A stretch of DNA of 64,000 bases, from NCBI RefSeq assembly GCF_910592395.1, contig NC_088312.1, positions 8,244,001 through 8,308,000 on the forward strand. Reading direction: 5' to 3'. Shown here piece by piece: positions 26,927 through 35,452 of this stretch. The first letter of the stretch is position 1, and each line of letters begins with the position of its first letter. Position numbers and translations under genes: made by a program. The DNA comes from Lineus longissimus. Its lineage: Eukaryota > Nemertea > Pilidiophora > Heteronemertea > Lineidae. The notes beneath the pieces are model-generated. The model did not search any database, had not been told where the DNA came from, and worked only from the letters and a program-made list of their open reading frames with translations.

Positions 26927-27190
26927 ATCATAAAAGAAAGAATGAACTCAAGTTCTGCATATATTTACCTCCTATCAAGTCGCTCGGGGAGTTGTTACCA
27001 AGATACACCAGAGTAAAATGCTTTCTTTGAGCATTAAGAGAATCCACCGCCACGTATGCTGATACCACCATATGTATAGGTCCAAGACCATACAAAAAGC
27101 ACCCCATCTATTCATGTCATCATTAAAGAAACAACGAACTTGACTTCTGCATATATTTACCTCCTCTCGGGTCGCACAAGGAGATGCCAG
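26927..27190. repeat. Diverged direct repeat, copies about 190 bp apart
   Basis: About 65 bases at 26927-26995 recur at 27117-27182. The best-kept core is TTCTGCATATATTTACCTCC, present identically in both. On the minus strand this core reads GGAGGTAAATATATGCAGAA, which looks like a splice donor (GAG followed by GTAAATA) in both copies. The flanking sequence between the copies is not shared. Confidence 0.65.
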
Positions 27191-27292
27191 TATCGACGAC
27201 GAGGACAGGAAGCCGGATGTCGTGTCTAATGGCTTCCTACCGAGTCAGAGGAATGCCGCATTCAAAAACGTTGTAGGGTGCTCGTCCGTTTG
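27161..27292 (-). pseudogene. Possible 132-bp exon with one in-frame stop
   Basis: On the minus strand a pyrimidine-rich TTTCCTCAG acceptor precedes 27292, and a GAG/GTAAATATA donor follows 27161. The enclosed 132 bases read in one frame as 43 full codons broken by a single TAG. Both ends are in phase 1, so the exon would be symmetric. The translation begins NGRAPYNVFECGIPLTR, then the stop, and later contains IRLPVLVVDTGISLCDPRG. Third codon positions in the second half are mostly G or C, unlike the surroundings. I do not recognise the protein family. No neighbouring exon was identified. It may be a relic exon, a transposon-coding remnant or chance. Confidence 0.22.
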
Positions 27293-30200
27293 CTGAGGAA
27301 ATCATCTGCATCAATAACGTGGAATGGAATGTTTCTTGAGGGTTTGGTCACGATATTTATGTGATGTTCCAGCTAGATATATTCAAAGCTGAACTGCCGT
27401 TGTTTGCTATTTGCCGTTTGGTACGTGAAGAAATCACCTACACCTGATGTTAAATCGCGGCGTGTATCTGGTTGGTGAGAAAATGTTGCATTTGCTTATC
27501 TTTAGCAAGGAAGTGATCAGCAAACATGATAAGAATGTTAATACATGAGTTGACTGTCATATTTTACAACATTTATGTAAGGCGTGGTCGGTCACTCTTG
27601 ACCCATCTCCAGACAGAAGTCAAGAACACCAGCAACTTGGTATAGACTGACTAGGTCATACACGACCAGATAATCCTATTCGTAGACAATATGATTACTG
27701 TGAGTGCAATATGATCACAAAGATTACAGAAATCACTCTCATGAGTGAGGGGGATTAGGGGAATGAACATTGAGATGTGGTTACCTTCGATTTCAATCCC
27801 ATTATAGATATATTGGTGGATTAAAGTTGGAGAAGTAGGCATGGAACATGTCTCTGGAATGACAACATTAAAGTTGATCTGCATCTGACGTGACACTTTT
27901 AAATCTATTCCGTGAGATTATTCAGAAACATTCAATACATAAACGGTACCATCCACTAGAGGGGGGGGGGGGTAATTCAGAATCCTTCAAGGAATGGTCA
28001 TGTCAATAGGTTTTAACGAAAATATACCGGTGAGCTCGCCTTGTATATATTTGGTTTTATCAGTTGTCAATAAAAGAGAACAATTTCTGTGTATCATCCT
28101 GTAGAAAGGATGTCACCATCATTCCTTAATACTTAAAGACACAAAATGCTTCCTTAATACTTAAGAACTAGTTAATTGTGGCCTTGTCTATGCAGTTGAC
28201 TTGCTTGAATGGCAGCATACACCTACCTCAAAGTGCACATCAAAGAAGCGAAAATTCACTTACTTAAAAAAAAAAAATGGGAAAGGATTAGTCGACAGGG
28301 TTTAACATGTTTAAATCATCAAACACACGTTTGTAATCAGATCATCAGGAACGAGTGATACACGTTCTTCTTCAAATGATAGTTCAAATATTTATTGACT
28401 GAAAATACAAGTAACTGTTCAAAGCAGAAATCCTTCTTTTAAGGTTATAAAGGTCACAAAGTGTGCCGATAGATGAAATAACGTTGTGTTTTATGTCATG
28501 GATGTAAAGTGCCTCCCTACGTATTCCTTTTAAAACTGATAAGTAGTCATAAATATTGTTTAAAAACCCATTAAATGTGTACAAAATATATTCAAACATA
28601 TATTTCGAAGCAGTCCAGAATTGCATTTGACTCCATGCAAGGCGACCATGTAATGACTCTACCAAGACACTAATTAGAGACTGAAGTCATATTTGATCTA
28701 CCACAAAGCACAATTGGAGACAGCAGGTGCTGCTGATAAATTCGATGATGAGTTGAATTTGGAATCAAAGGAGGTTCCTGTCAACGACCAATATAATTAC
28801 TGGATCAATTGAGTGTGTCCTTCGGTGAAGATCAAGCAGAAATTCAAAGCTACATTTCTTGTGGTTAGTAAATTGCATGGCAGTTTGGCAATGTTTCAGT
28901 TCAATCACGTGTGAGTAACGTGACATAATGGGAGTGTGGTCTATAGTTTTTGAAGCACATACCTCCTCGAAAGAAGTAAATCTAGCATGACAGAAGAGGA
29001 AGAATGTATCGATGGTGTCACTGAGGCAAAAAATGTCTTGTATCATCTTTTTGTGAACAAACGATGTCCTTCGCAAACACCCTATGAGTGCATGAGAGGT
29101 AGAGGCATCTGATTTAAAAGAAAATCAAAAGACCCGTCCATAACCCTAAACGACTGATACAGCAAGTTTCGACCTCCTGAGGTCGGTCACATGCTGAAAT
29201 GCTGCTCCTGTGCATGGACTCAATCTTTTTTAAATCACTACATCACCTCATAATCTACAACTTAGAACATTTCCCTTTTTTTCTCTACGGATTTTAGTAT
29301 CAATTGTCCTTTTATGTCTGTTGGTGTAAGGAAGCCACCCAGATATGATACTCGCTAATATATACATGCACAGCATCACACACAGCTCCGAACTATCCAC
29401 ACAATCAATATGGATTACTTGGAGCTCAAAACCTAGGAGTTCCGCCAATAAATGGGATAATAAGCTGGGAAGCTTAGGCAACTCCCGGCAGAGCATGCGT
29501 CTGAAAACCGTCTGCCCCAAAGTCGTTTATGACCAAATAAGAAAATTGTTCTGGGAACCTGGAGTTCTACAGTAGGTCTGGTCTCAATAGAATGCTCTAT
29601 CTTTGTAAGATATATATGGACCTGCAAACTATCCCTAAATGGTATAATATGCTGAGGGACTATGTAAACTCCCAATTCACGAAACATCTTATGTGGAGGC
29701 AAAGATACTTAGCCCCAGATTATCAATTCTATTGGAGACGAGGAGTAGATATATCTATAGGGAGACGATGAATTGACTTATCCAAAAGGACTGATCTGGA
29801 CAGTTTGTTTAAGGTATTTGCCCAAGGAACCTCTTTTGACAAACCTCTTTAAAGTTGGAAACTAAATTTGCTTACAATGTATGTTCTAACACCATAACAG
29901 GAAGGATTTCTACCTATTTTGTCTATTTCTCATTAAAGCACTAAGCTGTCTATAGAGCTATCTCTATCTGCGAGCATCCCACCTTTAACAGTTCATACAA
30001 CAGAGAACGCGGCACTAACTGAAAACCAACCCTTCGCATTAGTATTTTTAACTTCTTTACTCCACACCCGCCTGCCCTTTTGTATATTTCATATCGAGCT
30101 TTTGAAGAGAATTAAGTCCCTAAACACAACCTTGCCATTGTCATAATTGCTTAAAAAAGACTATTTACTCCCCCTCCTAAAAAACAGGTATCCACTGGCC

Positions 30201-31262
30201 CGCCTTTCTTTAAAAAAGACATACAGTTATTCCCACATCGCCAACACAGACTAACAATGATCTGGACCCATTGGCAAATTAAGCCGTAATCGGTCCATTA
30301 AATATAAATCGTATGTCAACTTTTCATTGTCTTTTCCATGAACAAAAGTGATATTGTGAAACCCTCTGGCATCACCAGCAACAGCGGACCAACTCCTACA
30401 CGGGCATGACAATTGCAGATACCGACATACTTATTCCTTTATCTCTCTAGCATCTTGACGCCATTCTCCGCCCGAGCCTTTCAAGACAAGACAAACGCCG
30501 ACTTGTCTTTTTCTTTATGTTATTAAGAAGAAAACTTTGGCACTAATCCCGCCTCTTCTTGCTTGAGCAATACCATAATGGGATATATCCATATATTGAA
30601 AGTCGAGGATGAAAGCAAATAACAAAGCGGGGATGTACCACCTACTCACTCAGGGTCTTCTTTATGCCATGATTTCACCCAATTGACTGGAAGCACAGTG
30701 CATTTCAGAGTGGAAATAGCACTCTATTCAGGTGAAATGGATTTCACAATCGTTTTTCATGTCATATACGAGAAGAAACCTGCGCATTGAGATTCCTCCC
30801 TCAAAGCATATAACTTCGCTTCTCTAATGTAAGACATTATTTTTCTGTCCCATCAAGCATGTTGCGTAGTCGAAGTCTTTGGGGTCAAGATGGACAATGT
30901 ACCATGTATATATATACTGATCTTACTGCGTCCGAACGTCTATTTGGGTTTATCACCTGTTTCCTCTAGCGATGTCAAATACTTCCCATCTGCCGACCTC
31001 TACTAAAGTCAAATCAAAACTGGTTGACATTGTTTACCCACTGCGTGAAGACACACCAGTACCAAACGATACCAATGATGATATCCTACTGCCATATGCC
31101 TAGTCAGCTGGGAAAGGGTGAAACTAATCTGATGATATTGCTTCAGCTGATATATGTCATAGATAAAGATGTTCTTTCCAACATTATGTCCCATTCTTCT
31201 ATGGACACAAGAAGACCCTTTTTTGTTGTTCATAGTATCCGTGTCTTAAGTCAGATTCATGC
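27293..31262. other. Gene-free stretch, possibly holding a decayed LINE
   Basis: No intact frame is recognisable. Between about 29340 and 30610 several short stop-interrupted plus-strand segments vaguely resemble the C-terminal part of L1/Tx1-type reverse transcriptases, but the similarity is too weak to annotate. Small landmarks are the 12-bp G run at 27961-27972 and a two-copy CCTTAATACTTAA repeat at 28120-28169. Confidence 0.4.
27961..27972. repeat. Poly-G tract (12 bp)
   Basis: A direct run of 12 G residues following CACTAGA. Confidence 0.95.
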
Positions 31263-31268
31263 AATTTC
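31263..31268. repeat. Left target-site duplication of the foldback element
   Basis: AATTTC lies immediately outside the left terminus (TACGGTGG at 31269) and recurs exactly at 33779-33784 outside the right terminus. The inverted symmetry stops at these points, so the hexamer is the expected footprint of insertion. Confidence 0.7.
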
Positions 31269-31332
31269 TACGGTGGCCCATTAGGGACATCATGTTTTTT
31301 TTTAGATTCAAATACGATTTTTTTTTCTCGAA

Positions 31333-32040
31333 TTTTCTCCACGGAATTAAGTATTTTCTCCACGGAATTAAGTATTTTCTCCACGGAAATAAATACTTTT
31401 CTCCACGGAAATAACATTTATCTCCACGGAAATAACATTTATCTCCACGGAAATAAATACTTTTCTCCACGGAAATAAATACTTTTCTCCACGGAAATAA
31501 CATTTATCTCCACGGAAATAACATTTATCTCCACGGAAATAAATACTTTTCTCCACGGAAATAAATATTTTTCTCCACGGAAATAACATTTATCTCCACG
31601 GAAATAAATACTTTTCTCCACGGAAATAAATACTTTTCTCCACGGAAATAAATACTTTTCTCCACGGAAATAACATTTATCTCCACGGAAATAACATTTA
31701 TCTCCACGGAAATAAATACTTTTCTCCACGGAAATAAATACTTTTCTCCACGGAATTAAGTATTTTCTCCGCGGAAATAACATTTATCTCCACGGAAATA
31801 AATACTTTTCTCCACGGAAATAAATACTTTTCTCCACGGAATTAAGTATTTTCTCCGCGGAAATAACATTTATCTCCACGGAAATAAATACTTTTCTCCA
31901 CGGAAATAAATACTTTTCTCCACGGAATTAAGTATTTTCTCCGCGGAAATAACATTTATCTCCACGGAAATAAATACTTTTCTCCACGGAAATAAATACT
32001 TTTCTCCACGGAATTAAGTATTTTCTCCGCGGAAATAAAT
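31333..32040 (-). repeat. Left-arm array: about 33 monomers of 21-22 bp
   Basis: Every 21 or 22 bases a CTCCACGG (or CTCCGCGG) core recurs. I count 33 cores. Three linker types follow the core: AAATAAATACTTTT (22-bp unit), AAATAACATTTAT (21-bp unit) and AATTAAGTATTTT (21-bp unit). The CTCCGCGG variant marks four consecutive 86-bp higher-order units near the inner end (31767, 31853, 31939, 32025). Long repetitive peptide frames arise here because the unit lacks stops in several frames; they are not genes. Confidence 0.92.
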
Positions 32041-32389
32041 AATTGATTCCGCTGATATGATTGGTCCTGCATTTTAGAGGACGAGGTCAAGGTGAAACTA
32101 TTAACCCTTAAACCCCAACCTTGCGGTAGGCTCGGGAACCAAGCTGTACAGGCGCTGCCCGCTGGAACACGAGGCCGCTTGTCAATCCCGTTTGACATTG
32201 TCAGATCTGACTATACGTGTATAGTGTTGGCATGAAGACTGTGGAAGATGTAAGTAACACGATGATTGTCAGATTTGATACGTTTTGAATCATAAAAATG
32301 CAGTTGGTAGCATCTTTGTAGAGTGGCCTAGTATCAGTGAAGAAAACGGTACGTGGAGACCCACTGCCGATGTTATGTATAGCTAGCTA
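32041..32389 (-). repeat. Left inner arm, non-repeated
   Basis: This roughly 350-bp zone is the reverse complement of 32400-32748 and borders the loop. It contains no recognised gene or RNA. An 80-codon frame (31956-32198, minus) has an exact mirror twin in the right arm (32591-32833, plus) simply because the DNA is mirrored. Confidence 0.9.
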
Positions 32390-32399
32390 TCGCGCGCAG
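32390..32399. other. Loop of the foldback element
   Basis: TCGCGCGCAG separates the two arms, which meet in AGCTAGCTA on both sides. A 10-bp unpaired centre is unusually short for such an element. It is alternating CG, so it could favour Z-form or cruciform nucleation. Confidence 0.85.
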
Positions 32400-32748
32400 T
32401 AGCTAGCTATACATAACATCGGCAGTGGGTCTCCACGTACCGTTTTCTTCACTGATACTAGGCCACTCTACAAAGATGCTACCAACTGCATTTTTATGAT
32501 TCAAAACGTATCAAATCTGACAATCATCGTGTTACTTACATCTTCCACAGTCTTCATGCCAACACTATACACGTATAGTCAGATCTGACAATGTCAAACG
32601 GGATTGACAAGCGGCCTCGTGTTCCAGCGGGCAGCGCCTGTACAGCTTGGTTCCCGAGCCTACCGCAAGGTTGGGGTTTAAGGGTTAATAGTTTCACCTT
32701 GACCTCGTCCTCTAAAATGCAGGACCAATCATATCAGCGGAATCAATT
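32400..32748 (+). repeat. Right inner arm, non-repeated
   Basis: Mirror of 32041-32389, with equal length. The good match of the two inner arms implies either a young element or continuing gene conversion between arms. Confidence 0.9.
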
Positions 32749-33715
32749 ATTTATTTCCGCGGAGAAAATACTTAATTCCGTGGAGAAAAGTATTTATTTC
32801 CGTGGAGAAAAGTATTTATTTCCGTGGAGATAAATGTTATTTCCGCGGAGAAAATACTTAATTCCGTGGAGAAAAGTATTTATTTCCGTGGAGAAAAGTA
32901 TTTATTTCCGTGGAGATAAATGTTATTTCCGTGGAGAAAAATATTTATTTCCGTGGAGAAAAGTATTTATTTCCGTGGAGATAAATGTTATTTCCGTGGA
33001 GATAAATGTTATTTCCGTGGAGAAAAGTATTTATTTCCGTGGAGAAAAGTATTTATTTCCGTGGAGATAAATGTTATTTCCGTGGAGATAAATGTTATTT
33101 CCGTGGAGAAAAGTATTTATTTCCGTGGAGAAAAGTATTTATTTCCGTGGAGATAAATGTTATTTCCGTGGAGAAAAGTATTTATTTCCGTGGAGAAAAT
33201 ACTTAATTCCGTGGAGATAAATGTTATTTCCGCGGAGAAAATACTTAATTCCGTGGAGAAAAGTATTTATTTCCGTGGAGAAAAGTATTTATTTCCGTGG
33301 AGATAAATGTTATTTCCGTGGAGAAAAATATTTATTTCCGTGGAGAAAAGTATTTATTTCCGTGGAGATAAATGTTATTTCCGTGGAGATAAATGTTATT
33401 TCCGTGGAGAAAAGTATTTATTTCCGTGGAGAAAAGTATTTATTTCCGTGGAGATAAATGTTATTTCCGTGGAGAAAAATATTTATTTCCGTGGAGAAAA
33501 GTATTTATTTCCGTGGAGATAAATGTTATTTCCGTGGAGATAAATGTTATTTCCGTGGAGAAAAGTATTTATTTCCGTGGAGAAAAGTATTTATTTCCGT
33601 GGAGATAAATGTTATTTCCGTGGAGATAAATGTTATTTCCGTGGAGAAAAGTATTTATTTCCGTGGAGAAAATACTTAATTCCGTGGAGAAAATACTTAA
33701 TTCCGTGGAGAAAAT
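32749..33715 (+). repeat. Right-arm array: about 45 monomers of 21-22 bp
   Basis: Same three monomer types as the left arm, in the opposite orientation, with core CCGTGGAG or CCGCGGAG. It exceeds the left arm by 258 bp, exactly three 86-bp (four-monomer) units. The CCGCGGAG variant occurs only at about 32757, 32843 and 33230. The segments starting near 32834 and 33221 are copies 387 bp apart that stay the same for at least 230 bases. The left array has a different pattern, so the arrays have rearranged independently. Confidence 0.9.
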
Positions 33716-33778
33716 TCGAGAAAAAAAAATCGTATTTGAATCTAAAAAAAAACATGATGTCCCTAATGGGCCACCGTA

Positions 33779-33784
33779 AATTTC
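33779..33784. repeat. Right target-site duplication of the foldback element
   Basis: AATTTC, identical to 31263-31268, directly follows the right terminus CCACCGTA. Confidence 0.7.
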
Positions 33785-35337
33785 CTCTGGCAATTTTTTT
33801 TTCTTAACAAATCACTTGCATTGTTACTAATATAAAGTAGTAATACAGGACAAAACATGTGTTTCTCAATTCAGAGTGACCGGCGTCAGATATTGCTTAG
33901 TTAGAACACTATAATTCTCCAACAAGAATCACTTCGCAGATTCAGTGGTATGTATACCCACATCAGCATCCCAGAAGTGATAGATGGATGCTGTATGATG
34001 ACGAATACAAGGTTGACAATCTTGTTTTTAACGAATTGCGTTGTTTTGAAGGCTGCATTCTCCAGACTTCAGAAACAGCTAAATCGTCCTTGAAAATCAG
34101 CTGCACTGCCTTTGCTCATGCAAGTTCGAATCTGCTATCATCTATGTAAAACACATTGGAAATAATCCATCATTTCATGGCTGCAATGAAACCAATTAAT
34201 GGAGTGGCTGTAAAGCATCACGATTTCTTAAGGAGGTGATCTAGGGCAAATTAATTACTTATTACGTTCTAAAGATATTGATATAGCCTCAAGTGCCTTT
34301 AATCATAAACCCAAGTGCTGTAATTATAGCCACCCATCAAATATATTGGGGGCTTTTTATTGCGGTGTGAGCTACATTTTAGTGTGGTTTTGCATGGCAT
34401 TTCATATTAAGATTTAATACCAAATGTTTGTAATTGCATGATAATGTACAGGGCCACCTAACAGTCATGGAAACGCATCAGTTTCCTCTTAGAACGACCA
34501 CATTGTTGCTACGTACCAGAACTTCGCTGCCTCAAACAGGAAGCGGGTTTAAATAGTCAATTCTGAACGGCAGCAAACCCGCAGGTCAAAGGCCAATAAC
34601 CTTGAGTTGACAGTGTCTTTCTACGATAGCTTCCTTCCTCGTTTCATCAGCATTGGCCAATCAGGTGTGATACTCCCAATGGATGAGGTGTCTATCGAAG
34701 GTCAGCGTCAAGTTTTCACGCGGAATGTCAATGGGAACAAATCTCAATGGGACTCAGCAAATGATACATAGTCGCATTGCAGCTTGAAACGAGATGACTT
34801 GAAAACAACGTTTTCTGGAGGAAAGCCCTGGTAATAGTTTGTTTTCTTATCAAATCCTTAAACCCCTCCTCGCATAATGAGTTAAAAGCTTGTCAGTTTT
34901 TGAATTATCTCCAGCAATTAGTAGCCACTACTCACTATATTAGTCTTCCAATTTGTGATTAGGCGGCTGGCACCGCTGCTCCCGTGGGATTCTTTATCTC
35001 CTCTTCATGATAGAAATGAATAGGAAAGCGCAATTTATAATTCATTCCAGGAGAATCAGGCTTCATCTTACCACATTTATTTTTCATGCCAAAGGTGACA
35101 GAATCAACCCTGTATTGTGATTCAGATGTGAACAAAGATGTACAGCAAGTGCCAACAACTGAAGTTGAAACAGCTTGATGGAATGCAGTCCGTTCAGTGC
35201 TTGTCAATTTGGCGAAGTTGGTGTACTTTCAGCATGGCTTTATACATGGCTTTAATGAGCATGATACTGGGTTTAAAGATCTCGTTTCTAATGGATAGAA
35301 TTACCAAGAAATAACACTGTCATATCAATTTGCCGGA
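33785..35337. other. Gene-free stretch
   Basis: No recognisable frame. The stretch 34180-34260 is free of repeats and ends in TTAATTA (34251-34257), a homeodomain-type motif. An 82-codon minus-strand frame (34959-35207) has no recognisable domain. Confidence 0.5.
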
Positions 35338-35452
35338 GTGGCGTGGCGCGGCGTTACATGGTAGCAGAGCGCGCGGTGATATATGGTAGAAGGGCGCGCG
35401 GCGTTGCATGGTAGCAGAGCGCGCGGCGTTACACGATATTCAGAGCTTAGTG
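35338..35452 (+). repeat. Dispersed CpG-rich minisatellite, third locus
   Basis: About four units of the GGTAGCAGAGCGCGCGGCG motif stand here without the flanking blocks seen at 21.2-23.2 kb. Both ends are abrupt. It shows that the minisatellite part of the repeat also occurs alone. Confidence 0.85.

Larger units (their letters stand above)
31269..33778. mobile_element. Foldback (FB/TU-like) DNA transposon, non-autonomous
   Basis: The element is a giant inverted repeat. The left arm is 31269-32389 (1,121 bp), the loop 32390-32399 (TCGCGCGCAG), and the right arm 32400-33778 (1,379 bp). Each arm has three zones: about 65 bp of terminal unique sequence starting TACGGTGGCCCATTAGGGAC, a long array of 21-22 bp monomers, and about 350 bp of non-repeated inner sequence. 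The inner zones are the same length and, as far as I checked, match base for base. The arms differ only in array length. A 6-bp direct repeat AATTTC flanks the element and the inversion does not continue past it, which argues against a hairpin assembly artefact. This layout is that of foldback transposons such as Drosophila FB and Galileo and sea-urchin TU. There is no room for a transposase: all frames inside are translations of the array or the inner zone. Movement would need an enzyme supplied elsewhere. Recombination, replication stalling and double-stranded RNA are plausible consequences. Confidence 0.88.

Noticed and set aside
31333-33715. CRISPR-like regularly spaced repeats
   Set aside because: The units are contiguous 21-22 bp monomers without unique spacers, in an animal-type genome.
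31246-33780. Hairpin assembly artefact as the explanation of the palindrome
   Set aside because: The arms differ by whole repeat units, symmetry stops at defined termini, and a hexamer duplication flanks them. Raw-read confirmation is still desirable.
31246-33807. Long overlapping frames with repeated YFRGEKYLFPWRKV-type peptides
   Set aside because: They are readings of the 21-22 bp array in several frames and mirror each other across the palindrome. No non-repeat domain is attached.
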